A stretch of 64,000 nt of DNA, taken from NCBI RefSeq assembly GCF_000147875.1, contig NC_014507.1:1178001-1242000 (forward strand). Direction: 5' to 3'. Position numbers and translations under genes: made by a program. Positions 9,034 to 18,900 of this stretch are shown here, in pieces. The notes under the pieces were generated by a model. The model made no database searches. It had not been told where the DNA came from and worked only from the letters and a program-made list of their open reading frames with translations. Positions within the stretch are counted from its first letter, which is position 1, and each line of letters starts with the position of its first letter. The DNA comes from Methanolacinia petrolearia DSM 11571 (GTDB lineage Archaea > Halobacteriota > Methanomicrobia > Methanomicrobiales > Methanomicrobiaceae).

Positions 9034-10281
9034 ATGAATCCGGAAGCATCCGTTCCCCGAATTGAGGAACTCACCGTAAAAAATTATCGTACATTACGTG
9101 ATCTTGAATTGAAGTCACTTACCCCTTTTACGGTTTTTCTTGGCCCTAACGGGAGCGGCAAATCAACAATCTTTGATGTTTTCGCTTTTTTATCAGAGTG
9201 TTTTCAGTCCGGCTTAAAAGGTGCATGGAATAAGCGTGGGAGGTTTAAGGAGCTTAGATCAAGGGGTGTTGGTAAAGACGAAAAAATAGTAATAGAACTG
9301 AAATACCGTGAGGCGAAAAATTTTCCTTTGATTACTTATCATCTGGAAATTGCAGAGGACGATAGAGGATTCCCGGTTGTGAGTGAGGAGTGGCTTCAAT
9401 GGAGACGTGGTTCAAAAGGAAAACCGTTCAAATTTTTAGATTTTCATAATGGCGAGGGTTATGTTCTTAGCGGTGATAATCCGGATAAGTCTGCCGAACG
9501 TGTTAAAGAGCGATTGTCCAGTCCGGATATGCTTGCTGTAAGTACACTGGGCCAGTTTGCGAAGCACCCCCGTGTGAATGCTCTTCGACGATTTATTACT
9601 GACTGGAACCTTTCTTACCTTTCGGTGAACGATACTCGCGGCACGCCTGATGCCGGACCTGAAGAACGGTTATCTGCTTCAGGGGATAATCTGGCGAATG
9701 TCATTCAATATCTTTCTGAGAGTGAACCTGGGATTTTAAAGGATATTCTTCAAAAACTAGCAATACGCGTTCCACGTCTGGAATCTGTGAGGTCAGAGTT
9801 TCTGGCAGATGGAAGACTTTGTCTGATGATTAAAGATGCACCATTTAAAGATCCTGTTTTATCTAAATATGCATCTGATGGGACACTCAGACTATTGGCA
9901 TATCTGGTTTTGTTGTATACTCCTAATTCACCACAGATGATTGGTATTGAAGAACCGGAAAATCAATTGCACCCTCGTCTTCTGCCGGGTCTTGCAGAGG
10001 AGTTTAGAATTGCATCCTCCTATACGCAGATTTTTGTGACAACTCATTCTCCATATTTTGTAGATTCGTTATATCCTGATGAGGTGCGTGTTTTGTACCG
10101 TGATGAAGATGGGTTTACATGTGTGGTTCGTGTCTCTGATATGGAGGCTGCAATGGCATTTTATCAGGAAGGAGCTTTGATTGGCTCTTTATGGATGGAA
10201 GGGGTATTAACAGCGGGTGATCCACTGGTGAATCAGGGAGTACCCGGGAGAACAATCCAAACGCGTCTTCCTATGGAGTAA
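9034..10281 (+). CDS. AAA (ABC-type) ATPase, OLD/PARIS-like
   Basis: 415 residues of the AAA_21 ABC-type ATPase class. Walker A G-P-N-G-S-G-K-S-T is at 37-45. Walker B I-G-I-E-E-P-E-N-Q-L-H-P lies near 303-315, followed by a switch histidine in T-T-H-S-P-Y-F near 336. The N-terminal I-K/T-V-K-N-Y-R pattern is typical of RecF/OLD-like proteins. It is followed after six bases by a DUF4276 gene, so the two form one operon. ATPases of this class work with nuclease or TOPRIM-like partners in several anti-phage systems. The codons are more AT-rich than in neighbouring housekeeping genes, which suggests horizontal acquisition (inference). Confidence 0.85.
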   Translation: MNPEASVPRIEELTVKNYRTLRDLELKSLTPFTVFLGPNGSGKSTIFDVFAFLSECFQSGLKGAWNKRGRFKELRSRGVGKDEKIVIELKYREAKNFPLITYHLEIAEDDRGFPVVSEEWLQWRRGSKGKPFKFLDFHNGEGYVLSGDNPDKSAERVKERLSSPDMLAVSTLGQFAKHPRVNALRRFITDWNLSYLSVNDTRGTPDAGPEERLSASGDNLANVIQYLSESEPGILKDILQKLAIRVPRLESVRSEFLADGRLCLMIKDAPFKDPVLSKYASDGTLRLLAYLVLLYTPNSPQMIGIEEPENQLHPRLLPGLAEEFRIASSYTQIFVTTHSPYFVDSLYPDEVRVLYRDEDGFTCVVRVSDMEAAMAFYQEGALIGSLWMEGVLTAGDPLVNQGVPGRTIQTRLPME

Positions 10282-10287
10282 TTCTTT

Positions 10288-10905
10288 TTGACTGCTATCG
10301 ATTTTTTTACAGAGGAAGAGTCTGCCAAAATTACTTTGGGTACTATTTTACCTCAGATTCTACCTAACGGCACTGAATGTAATGTGTTTTCATTTCGCGG
10401 GAAAAAAGATATGCTTGGAAAACTGCCGAATCGTCTCCGTGCATATCATCATGAGCCACTGTCTTCTCATAAGATTGTAGTCCTAATAGATAGTGATCAT
10501 CAGGATTGCACTGAGCTAAAATTTAAATTGGAACAGATTGTTGCTAATGCCGGTCTTGTTACAAAAACCACCGATTGTAAATCTTTTCGCGTTGTTAACC
10601 GCATCGTTGTTGAAGAGCTCGAAGCATGGTTTTTTGGAGATATACATGCTTTATCTTCCGCATATTCATCTGTTCCCAAAAGTCTCTGCGCAAAGAAGGG
10701 TTATGAATTCCCTGATAAAATTCATGATCCGTCAGAAAAATTGTCCCATCTTTTAAAGAAGGAGTATTCAGGAAAAATGCCAAAACTGGAGGTTGCAGGC
10801 AGAATTTCACGGCATATGATTGCAGAAAGAAATATTTCTCTTAGTTTTCGGGAATTTTGTGACGGAGTCTGTGCATGTGTCGGACAACCTGGTCTATTCC
10901 GATAA
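10288..10905 (+). CDS. DUF4276 family (TOPRIM-like) protein, partner of the AAA ATPase
   Basis: 205 residues from TTG 10288, which is preceded by GGAG at 10275-10278 inside the end of the ATPase gene. Features match DUF4276: a hydrophobic strand with acidic residues, V-V-L-I-D-S-D-H-Q-D, and a later V-E-E-L-E-A-W-F-F-G-D. This acidic set resembles the metal site of TOPRIM nucleases. DUF4276 proteins commonly follow AAA_21 ATPases, and such pairs are suspected defence modules. No experimental function is known to me for this exact pair. Confidence 0.8.
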   Translation: MTAIDFFTEEESAKITLGTILPQILPNGTECNVFSFRGKKDMLGKLPNRLRAYHHEPLSSHKIVVLIDSDHQDCTELKFKLEQIVANAGLVTKTTDCKSFRVVNRIVVEELEAWFFGDIHALSSAYSSVPKSLCAKKGYEFPDKIHDPSEKLSHLLKKEYSGKMPKLEVAGRISRHMIAERNISLSFREFCDGVCACVGQPGLFR

Positions 10906-11104
10906 AATACAATTTTTCAATCCTGGTTTTTCATTGTGGTAAATTTTGTTTTGACATCTCTAAACCTTCCTGCCGAGAATAATCATAAGTGGATATTCCT
11001 TGAGCCAAGCTCTCACAACAATGTAAATCCTTGAAATCTGGGCGGAGTTCATGAGCATGCGAAGTGAGTATTGCGCAGGGTTTGCTGAAGACTGGGATTT
11101 GATC

Positions 11105-11260
11105 TTATGCTGAAGATTCTATGTTCTCAATCTTCCTGGTCGCGGCTTCATAGATCCGGGAATTTTTGTAATCTTCAGGGTTTCCAATGAGGTTTTCTTT
11201 TTTGTAAAATTTTTCATCAATTGCAACACATTTTTTGTTGGGATAGTCGGCGATCTCTCT
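11105..11260 (-). pseudogene. Possible C-terminal gene remnant, unidentified
   Basis: On the minus strand a frame between stops encodes about 51 residues of ordinary-looking protein (for example Y-P-N-K-K-C-V-A-I-D-E-K-F-Y and a helical E-A-A-T-R-K-I-E-N-I tail) but has no start codon and a stop immediately upstream. It may be the tail of a lost gene. I could not identify the family. The rest of 10906-11353 shows nothing. Confidence 0.3.
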
Positions 11261-11353
11261 TTACTCGTGGAGTGGAGGGGTTCCAAATTTGCAATCTCTA
11301 ATGAAAGGATTCAGATTAGAATGACGATTTCAGAAAAAGGTGAATCCTTCACT

Positions 11354-13441
11354 TCAGACAATATTGAATATATGTTCCTCAAGCCCGGCTTTCTCTTTCT
11401 CGATCTTTTCAAGAAGTTTATGATAGACATTCGGAAAGACAAGCCCTTTTTCCTTCATGCTCGAATAATCAGCCTCCTCCTTTATCATAATAGAAAGCCG
11501 GAAATAGTAGTCCTCGATATCTTTTGAAAGCCCGGGGTACCTTGCGGCAATTTCCGCGATTCTCTTCTCCGACCGCTCCGAGATCCTGTGCAGTTCATTT
11601 CCGGCCTCTTCCAGCATTTTTTCAGGGAAATCCAGTTCGGAAGTGATAATGTCCATGGCACCCTCCACCTCCGCGGCCGCAGAACTCAATACAATATATT
11701 TCTGGTATTCGGCTGTAAGTATGAACTTTCGCAGGTTTTTGGCAAAATGGGAATTCTTAAATGTCCCCGAGAGGACGGCTGCTGTTTTCATAGAGATCCT
11801 GTATTCCGGGGAATCAGGTTTGAGAATATCACGCGGGGGTACAATTCCTGCCGTTACATCGTCCAGCCTGAGATTGATGAAATGCCTCATCTCGTCAAGA
11901 ACGATCTCGGAGATATAACCGCCTTCATAAAACTCCTCATAGAAACTCCTCTCAACCATAATCAGCCGAATCCACAGGAATTTCTTTAAAACTTCGGCAT
12001 CCGGGAGAATATCCCGGTAAATTTCCTGTATGCTGTTCCGGGCATCTGCAATCTCACGGGAATACTCATCCCTGATCCTGCCGGCGATCACTGGTTCCAC
12101 CTTATTCCGTGCTTCAAGTCTGTCGAGAATTTTAAGACCGGCGGTCTTTGCATGGATGATTCCGCTGTAATATTCGTATAACGCGATATTGCTCGGCCGG
12201 TCGAGACCAAGTTTCGCTGTAAGCGGTTTTGTCGTCGTCCCCTCGACGATAACGGTAAACAGGACGACCCCTACTGTCATCATCACGATCTCGTCCCTGT
12301 ACGGCATATTCTCGCTGATCGAGAGCGCAAGTGCGAGTGCAACGGCACCGCGGAGCCCTCCCCATAAAAGTGCATGCTGGTAATTTAGCGGGATGTAACC
12401 CCTGCCTTTGAAGAGATTCATGACACCCGAAAGGATATAGACCACCGCGGCTCTCGATATGAAAACCGCGACCAGTGCGACAGGAATCAGGAGCAGGAGT
12501 TCGGTTTCGGAGCTGTAAACCGCCAGTATGTTGGCGGTTGTAATTCCAATCAGGAGAAATATGAGGCTGTTTGCAAGATATGCGAAAAAGTCCTGGAAAT
12601 CCGACAGTCCATTGCGTTCCTCCTTCTTCAGCCAGATCGAGGAGAACCAGCCGACAATGAGTCCTGCCGTAAGCACCGCAATTATTCCGGACACCTGGAA
12701 TAGCGAGTCCGCAATGAGATAGGAGGCATATGCGATTATCATCGTTATAACGGACGATATGACTGCATCCTTCCCGGACAGTGCAATGAGACTTCCGATA
12801 AGGATGCCTGTGAAAATTCCCGTGAGGATTCCGCCGAAGAAGCTCCAGAATATCCATTCCGTTCCGTAGACAACCGTATAGAGATCGAACGTTCCCACAC
12901 TAATTATCCCGAGAACAAGGCTGAACGTGACAAGGGCCGATGCATCGTTGAATACGCTTTCGCCTTCGAGAATAGTCGTAAGTCTTGCAGGAACTCCTAT
13001 GTTTTTGAAGAGCGCTATGACCGAGACAGGGTCGGTTGCCGAGATCAGGGCCCCGAAGAGCATCGCATATATCAGCGGCACCGGGGTTGCATATCCGACT
13101 ATAAAGCCGACAATCAGTGCCGAGAAGATGACTCCGGGAATTGCAAGAATTAGTATCGGTGCAATAGTCTCGGACATCAGCCTCTTGTTGATATGAAAGG
13201 CAGCTTCGAAGACGATGGGCGGCAGAAAGAGAAAGAGTATAATTTCTGATGATAGTATGAAATCAAAGAGGTTTTCGATTCCTGAAATGTTCCGGGATAT
13301 CGCCGTAATTACAAAACCTGCCAGGAACAGGCCGATTGTATAGGGCACTTTTATCTTTTTGAATAGTATTCCTGCGAAGATTGCGATGAAAAGCAGGAGA
13401 AGTATTATCGATATAATACTCTCTACATCTGTTCCCGTCAT
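11354..13441 (-). CDS. Na+/H+ antiporter, CPA1 (NhaP) type
   Basis: 695 residues. About 12 membrane helices occupy residues 10-410 and carry the CPA1 ion-site motifs S-A-T-D-P-V-S-V and E-S-V-F-N-D-A-S-A. A long hydrophilic helical C-terminal domain (about 410-695) is typical of NhaP/SOD2-like exchangers and is usually regulatory. It swaps Na+ (or K+) for H+ across the cytoplasmic membrane. ATG 13441 was chosen because GAGTG lies six bases upstream; an in-frame GTG at 13450 overlaps that signal. Monocistronic. Confidence 0.88.
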   Translation of the reverse strand: MTGTDVESIISIILLLLFIAIFAGILFKKIKVPYTIGLFLAGFVITAISRNISGIENLFDFILSSEIILFLFLPPIVFEAAFHINKRLMSETIAPILILAIPGVIFSALIVGFIVGYATPVPLIYAMLFGALISATDPVSVIALFKNIGVPARLTTILEGESVFNDASALVTFSLVLGIISVGTFDLYTVVYGTEWIFWSFFGGILTGIFTGILIGSLIALSGKDAVISSVITMIIAYASYLIADSLFQVSGIIAVLTAGLIVGWFSSIWLKKEERNGLSDFQDFFAYLANSLIFLLIGITTANILAVYSSETELLLLIPVALVAVFISRAAVVYILSGVMNLFKGRGYIPLNYQHALLWGGLRGAVALALALSISENMPYRDEIVMMTVGVVLFTVIVEGTTTKPLTAKLGLDRPSNIALYEYYSGIIHAKTAGLKILDRLEARNKVEPVIAGRIRDEYSREIADARNSIQEIYRDILPDAEVLKKFLWIRLIMVERSFYEEFYEGGYISEIVLDEMRHFINLRLDDVTAGIVPPRDILKPDSPEYRISMKTAAVLSGTFKNSHFAKNLRKFILTAEYQKYIVLSSAAAEVEGAMDIITSELDFPEKMLEEAGNELHRISERSEKRIAEIAARYPGLSKDIEDYYFRLSIMIKEEADYSSMKEKGLVFPNVYHKLLEKIEKEKAGLEEHIFNIV

Positions 13442-13626
13442 AATCGTCACTCAAAAATTATTCTCTTCTAAATAATTCGGTTTCCTGTTGATAATGATTC
13501 CTGACCGGGAATTCTCCGGTCATTCCCTGCCTGAAAAGTTATTGGCGGTATCCTGAAAGGAGGATTTTTCTATAAGCTGTAAAATAATATGAACCGATGG
13601 ACCCGTTGCCCGTTGTTAATGCTTAA

Positions 13627-13830
13627 TTCCAGATCGCTCTCCTTCTTCTCGTCGCCGTCGGCGAGATGGCCATGGTCATAGCGCTTGTAGGCCTTTCGAT
13701 GGGAATAATCGGGCAGGATGCGTTCATATCGATTATTATGGCCAGCCTGATCTGCACGATAATTACACCGTTCCTGCTGAAAGACCGGCTTTTCAGGGAG
13801 AAGCACGAGTGCCCGGAGGAAAGCCGGTGA
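13627..13830 (+). pseudogene. C-terminal fragment of a cation:proton antiporter
   Basis: A 67-codon open stretch right after a TAA codon encodes only the last two helices of a Kef/CPA2-type antiporter: A-V-G-E-M-A-M-V-I-A-L-V-G followed by I-I-T-P-F-L-L-K and a short tail. The rest of the transporter is absent upstream, where the sequence is non-coding up to the NhaP gene. An internal ATG (G-E-M) exists but without a ribosome binding site. Best read as the relic of a deleted antiporter gene. Confidence 0.6.
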
Positions 13831-13878
13831 TATCCTTATGCTTTTTCAGGACAGATCTGTCAGGGGAACTCACACAAA

Positions 13879-14550
13879 ATGGCCGGCACAACAGATCAAA
13901 AATCAGTTTTTACCAGGTATTCTACCTTAATCCTGGGGCTGTTTTTTATGGGCCTCGGCATAAGCCTGATTACAAAATCGTATCTCGGGACGTCACCGAT
14001 TTCAAGCGTCCCTTATGTTCTCTGTCTGGTATTCCCTGTAACTTTCGGTGAATTTGCATTCCTCCTGGGGGTATTCTTTCTTCTTATAGAGGTAATAATC
14101 CTGGGAAAGAATTTTCCGAAGATCCAGTCTCTCCAGGTATTCGTCGGGCTCATCCTCGGGTTTTTCATCGATCTCGGGATGTTGATCTTTTATTTTGTCG
14201 ATCCGGTATTTTACCCGGCGAAAATTATCACGCTCCTTGCGGGATGCGTCGTTCTTGCACTCGGAGTCTACCTCGAGATAACATCCGGCACTTTTGTCTA
14301 TCCGGGCGACGCAGTTGTCAGGATAATCGCGGAAAAAGCGGGGAAAAGGTTTGGAACGGTCAAAGTCGCATTCGATACGACGCTCTGCTGCACCGCGGGA
14401 GCGATTTCGTTTTTTTTCTTCGGAACACTGAAAGGTCTTGGGGAGGGAACACTCATCTCCGCACTGCTTGTAGGGTACATAATAACGGCGATAAGCGCCT
14501 TGTTTGTATTTTTCAGTCCCCTGCGTTATCGTTTCCAGCGGGACAACTGA
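13879..14550 (+). CDS. YczE/YitT-like integral membrane protein
   Basis: 223 residues with five or six hydrophobic helices. The motif G-L-G-I-S-L-I-T-K-S-Y-L-G-T-S-P-I-S-S close to the N-terminus is typical of the YczE/YyaS/YitT-like membrane protein family (DUF6198-like), which has no established biochemical function. A second conserved patch, V-Y-P-G-D-A-V-V, lies near residue 140. It begins 48 bases after the antiporter fragment. Confidence 0.72.
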   Translation: MAGTTDQKSVFTRYSTLILGLFFMGLGISLITKSYLGTSPISSVPYVLCLVFPVTFGEFAFLLGVFFLLIEVIILGKNFPKIQSLQVFVGLILGFFIDLGMLIFYFVDPVFYPAKIITLLAGCVVLALGVYLEITSGTFVYPGDAVVRIIAEKAGKRFGTVKVAFDTTLCCTAGAISFFFFGTLKGLGEGTLISALLVGYIITAISALFVFFSPLRYRFQRDN

Positions 14551-14712
14551 TCTTTCATAATGTTTCTTCTTTGCCAACTGATCACCGGAGGACTTCAGAC
14601 CCGTACCCTTTTTTTCCGGTTTCTCTCGTTACAACTGAGAAAATACCCTTTTGGCGTGAATAAAGGTATAGTTTATCTAATCTTAGTGCCCATTAGTTAG
14701 TGGAGACCGTTT

Positions 14713-14976
14713 ATGGAAACCAGTAAGTTGTATGTCGGCAATCTGACATACTCGGTAACTGAAAAACAGTTGGAAGAATTGTTTTCTCAATATGGCGACG
14801 TTAAAAGCGTTAGAATTATTGAACGTAAAGGATTTGGATTCGTTGAGATGGGCTCGGCCGAAGAGGCCGAGAAGGCAATGGCCGCCCTTAATGAAACAGA
14901 GTATGAAGGACGCACGATGCGGATTGATGAAGCCCGCCCGCCGCGCCCGAGAAGCGATTTCAACAGAAGATATTAA
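14713..14976 (+). CDS. RNA-binding protein with one RRM domain
   Basis: 87 residues forming a single RNA recognition motif. RNP2 is L-Y-V-G-N-L (6-11) and RNP1 is K-G-F-G-F-V-E-M (39-46), with the aromatic side chains used for stacking on RNA bases. A short basic tail (R-P-P-R-P-R-S) follows. Small RRM proteins of this kind occur in cyanobacteria and some methanogens and are thought to bind single-stranded RNA, perhaps as cold-shock factors (family inference). It is preceded by an A/T-rich promoter-like region. Confidence 0.88.
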   Translation: METSKLYVGNLTYSVTEKQLEELFSQYGDVKSVRIIERKGFGFVEMGSAEEAEKAMAALNETEYEGRTMRIDEARPPRPRSDFNRRY

Positions 14977-15077
14977 TTCTCCTGAAAATCTTTTTTTTAT
15001 CCGGATTATTTGACGCACACCGGATTCTTGTCCTGCAAATCCGTCAAAGATATGGTTCCAAAGAACGATACTATTCT

Positions 15078-15899
15078 GTGACCTCTGAAAGGTATCCCGT
15101 AGTACTTGTTCACGGCTGGAAGAGCGGCCCGGAGATCTGGAAAGATCTTGCAGGAAAGCTCGAAGATGAATCGATACCTTACTGGAATTTCAGTTTTACC
15201 GGAATGGAGAAATCAGAGCCCGTCGCGATCGCAGTGGCTCTCCGCGATTATATCCGGGATACCCGGAGGAGACTCGGTTACTATGATTATATCGATATCG
15301 TCTGCCATTCAACCGGCAGCTTCATCGTCAGGTACATGCTTGAGGTGATCGACGGCGTATCGAGAGAGGAGAAGGTCAGGTCTTTCATCGGCATAGGTCC
15401 TGCAAGCAACGGTTCGTCGATGGCAGAGCTCTTCAACGATCCCGTCCACGGCCCGGAGGTCCTGAGGAACCTCGAGGGCGTGTTCGTTCCAAGAAAATAC
15501 AAACCGGAAGAAGACCTGATCGTGCAGGGCCTTCGTCCGGGAAGCCCGGAGAATATGGAGATCCGTGCGTCGGGCACACGTGACGATATCATGTACAGGG
15601 TGATCGTATCTTCCAATGAAGAATGCTGTCCTGTGTTTTTCCCCCCGTTCAGCGGAAGAACCTGGGTATTCGGTGAAGACGGCTCATGGGATACGACGTT
15701 CCGGGGCGACGGCGTCGTCGCCCATGTGGATTCGTTCATACCCGGCGCAGGGGCGGATATTATTCCTAAGGACCGGGAGAGGTTCGGCTCGGGGCCTTTC
15801 CGCTACTGTCACATCATGTTACCGAAGAATAAAGAGGTAATCGAGAGGATCATGGAGTATCTCACCGATCCTGATACGGAGCCGGAGTTCTTCTGCTGA
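15078..15899 (+). CDS. Alpha/beta hydrolase, lipase/esterase-like
   Basis: 273 residues with the alpha/beta hydrolase core: V-V-L-V-H-G-W at the oxyanion region, nucleophile elbow C-H-S-T-G (Ser near residue 84), and likely C-terminal Asp and His (V-V-A-H-V-D, R-Y-C-H-I). The closest pattern is the EstA/triacylglycerol lipase type. There is no signal peptide, so it acts in the cytoplasm, and the substrate is unknown. The start is GTG 15078; no strong ribosome binding site is seen and no ATG start fits better. Confidence 0.78.
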   Translation: MTSERYPVVLVHGWKSGPEIWKDLAGKLEDESIPYWNFSFTGMEKSEPVAIAVALRDYIRDTRRRLGYYDYIDIVCHSTGSFIVRYMLEVIDGVSREEKVRSFIGIGPASNGSSMAELFNDPVHGPEVLRNLEGVFVPRKYKPEEDLIVQGLRPGSPENMEIRASGTRDDIMYRVIVSSNEECCPVFFPPFSGRTWVFGEDGSWDTTFRGDGVVAHVDSFIPGAGADIIPKDRERFGSGPFRYCHIMLPKNKEVIERIMEYLTDPDTEPEFFC

Positions 15900-15918
15900 T
15901 ATGGTGAAAAGTCCGGGT

Positions 15919-18900
15919 TCAGCTGCCGACTGATTCCATATCCCTGATAAGATCTGCGAGGGCCTTCTTTTTTGCAGGGTTCTTCTCCTTAATAATTGCC
16001 ACGGAGATTACCGGGATTATCGTTTTTCCTCTTTTTTTGAGTGCTGAGTTCGCAACCGCCACGATCTCCGGGTCGGTGTCGAAGAGCGAGTGAAGAAGCG
16101 GCCGGACGGCACTGATATCATCGATGCCTGCAAAGACTTTGGTCGCTCCCATTCTGTTTTCGGGGTCCGTATCTTCGAGCAGTTGGGAGATCATGTCGAT
16201 TGCATCCTCACCTTTTAACTGGAGCTCTATCCATCTCTTTTCCTTAACGAGGGTTGCAATCTCCTCCTCTTTCGATATCTCTCTTATAAGGAATTTAAGA
16301 GCCTCCCGTCTTGCAGGATTTGGGGTCTCCCTGCAGATCTTTTCCAGTTCCGGAATCGCTTCGCCGCCGGTATTCAGCAGGCCGTGCCGTGCGGTAACCG
16401 CGATCCTCTCGTCATTATCGAAGAGCATCTCAGCTAGAGGGCAGACTGCCTCTTCTCCCCCGATTTTTGAGATCACCGAGATCATCTGTCTCTTTGTTTC
16501 CGGATCGGCGGAGCCCGTCCTTTCGGAGATATATTTGATCGCCACCGGTCCTGACCCGGCAAGTGCGTTCCAGTCCCCTGTCTCTATAGATTTTTTAATG
16601 AGATCTTTCTGGTCGATCTCCCGGATTATCGATTCGATCTCTCTTTGCCGCCCGGCATCTTTTTCCTTCGAAGCGATCTCCGTTAGCGCCGGAACCGCGT
16701 TCCTGCCCATGTCAAGGATCCCCTGCCTTGCAGTCCGGGAGATCTCTTCATCGATATCGAAGACCGCTTTTGAAAGGGATGGCATGGCCTTCGTTCTGCC
16801 GATCCTGATCAGGGTCTTCAGTGCATCCGTCCTCTTTTTGGAGTAGGGGTTTCCGATAATCTGTGAGAGGGGTTCGAGTGCATAATCTCCCGACTTCTCA
16901 AGTTCGTCCCATCTTCCCTTTGCCGCATAATACCACGCGATGTCACTACTGTCGGCCGGTATGAACTGCATCTTGTCCATGGTCGCTGCAATTCTCTCCC
17001 TGAACTGGTCGCTGCCGTTCCCTTTCAGCTCTTTGAGGAGGATCGGTTGTGCCGCTTTTCCGTAACCGACAAGCGAATCGGATGCAAGATCCGCGAGCGT
17101 ATCCTCGGAATAGTTCAGGACCGATACCAGGGGGCCGATCGCCCTTTCGTCTTTGATCTTTGCAAGAAGGCGGACTGCCAGGGTCTTTACCCCGGGATCC
17201 GCATCGGCGAGTGCGGAATGAAGTGCGTCGGGAATTCTTTTGTCGTTCGAATCCTTTGTGAATGCGAGTATGAGTGCCTTCCTGACCTCAGGGTTCTTCT
17301 CGCTCTTGATCCTGTCGTATACGGCATTCACCGCCTCCGGGTCTTTGCTCTTCAGGATGGTCTTTGCAATGACGACCCTCATTTCGGTCCGGCCATAGTT
17401 AAGTGTCCTGATCATCCCCCTGATTCCCGGTTTTCCGATTTTGATAAGGATTTCAGCAATTTTTGCCTGGAATTCCGGTTCGGCGTTGTTCATGAAGCTG
17501 AGAAGGGGCTCGACGGCAGGCTCGCCGATCTTTATAATTTTTGCAGTCGAAGATGATTCTGTTGCAGGATCGCTGCTCTTCAGGCCGACGATAAGCATGG
17601 AGACCTCCATTGCAGCTTTCTTCTTGAGTGCGAGCTCCTTTTTGATCAGGTCGTCGATCTCGTTCTGGGTGAGCTGCTTCTTGATGTCCTTCGCGGCATT
17701 CTCTTCCTTCTCCGAGGATGCCCTTTTGATGAGATCGTCGATCTCGTCCTGGTTGAGCTTTTTGCCAAGCAGTTCCGTAGTATTTTTATTGCTTACATAG
17801 GCCGAACGGTGGATGAGTTCGTCGATCTCATCCTGCGAGAGTTTCTTCCCGAGGACTTTTGAAGTATCTCCTTTCTTTGCCTTGAGGCCCCTGATCAGAT
17901 CTTCGATCTCGTTCTGCGAGAGCTTCTTCCCGAGGATCTCCATTGTCGCGGAGTCGTCCGCACCGATTAAGCGGTCGAGAAGGCTGTCGATCTCCTTTAG
18001 CGACAGCTTCCTCTTCAGCAGGTCGGCAGTCTCCCTGCTGTACTCGCGAATCCTGTCCTTCTCCTTCTTGATCTCTCTCTTTCTGTATACTTCGAGGATC
18101 TCCGATGCATTTCGCCGGACCTCCTCGTCGTCGTCGGCGAGGAATCTTTTGACGACGGGAACGATCTTTAAATCCTGGAGTCTTGAGAGAACGCTGAGCA
18201 TTCCCAGCTTCTCCATCTTGGTCCCCTGGATGCTGACCCTCTGGATCTCGTTCATCAGGAAGTTGAACATGAAGCCGCTGATGCGGACAAGGGCATCCAT
18301 TGCCTCAATCCTGACGTTGTACTCGGAATCGTTCAGGGCCTTGGTCCCGAAAGGAATTCCGGACGGATCGCTGATCCCGCCGAGAGCCCTGAGAGATGCT
18401 ATCCTGACATCCGGATCATTGTGTGATACGAGATTTTCGATGAAGGGAAGGGCGATGTTCCCCATCTTTGCGACCGATTCGGAACACTCGTTGCGTACGT
18501 TCTCGTCGGGGTCTGCAAAGTGCCTGACAAGAACTGGCAGCGTTCCTTTATCACGGATCTTTCCGAGGGCATAGGCAGAAGCCCTTCTGACCTCGTGATG
18601 CTCGTCTTCGATTGTCTTTACGAGCGATTCGATGGCATCTTTCGCGTACAGGTCGCCGAGCGATTCGATGGCGACGGTCTTCACGTTCTCCTTTTCGTCG
18701 TTCAGGAGAAGGATCATGATCGGGATGGCTCTCTTCCCGTGCCCTTTGAGATTTTCGATAGCCGTTATTCTTATGATGTCGTCTTCGCCGGAAAGAGAGG
18801 CAGAGAACCTTTCAGCCATCTCCTGGTTATAGCCGTTCTCAATGAAAGCGTGATGCCAGTAATCCCTGGAATTATATTCCCTGATCTCGTTCTCTGATGC

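Noticed and set aside
11267-11527. Open frame of 86 codons on the + strand
   Set aside because: It mostly overlaps the end of the antiporter gene on the other strand and has no recognisable features.
12132-12857. 241-codon frame on the minus strand inside the NhaP gene
   Set aside because: Shadow of the antiporter gene in another frame; Arg/Cys/His-rich with no domain.
17047-18574. Several plus-strand frames inside the HEAT-repeat gene
   Set aside because: Ser/Phe-rich antisense shadows of the repeats, without start signals.
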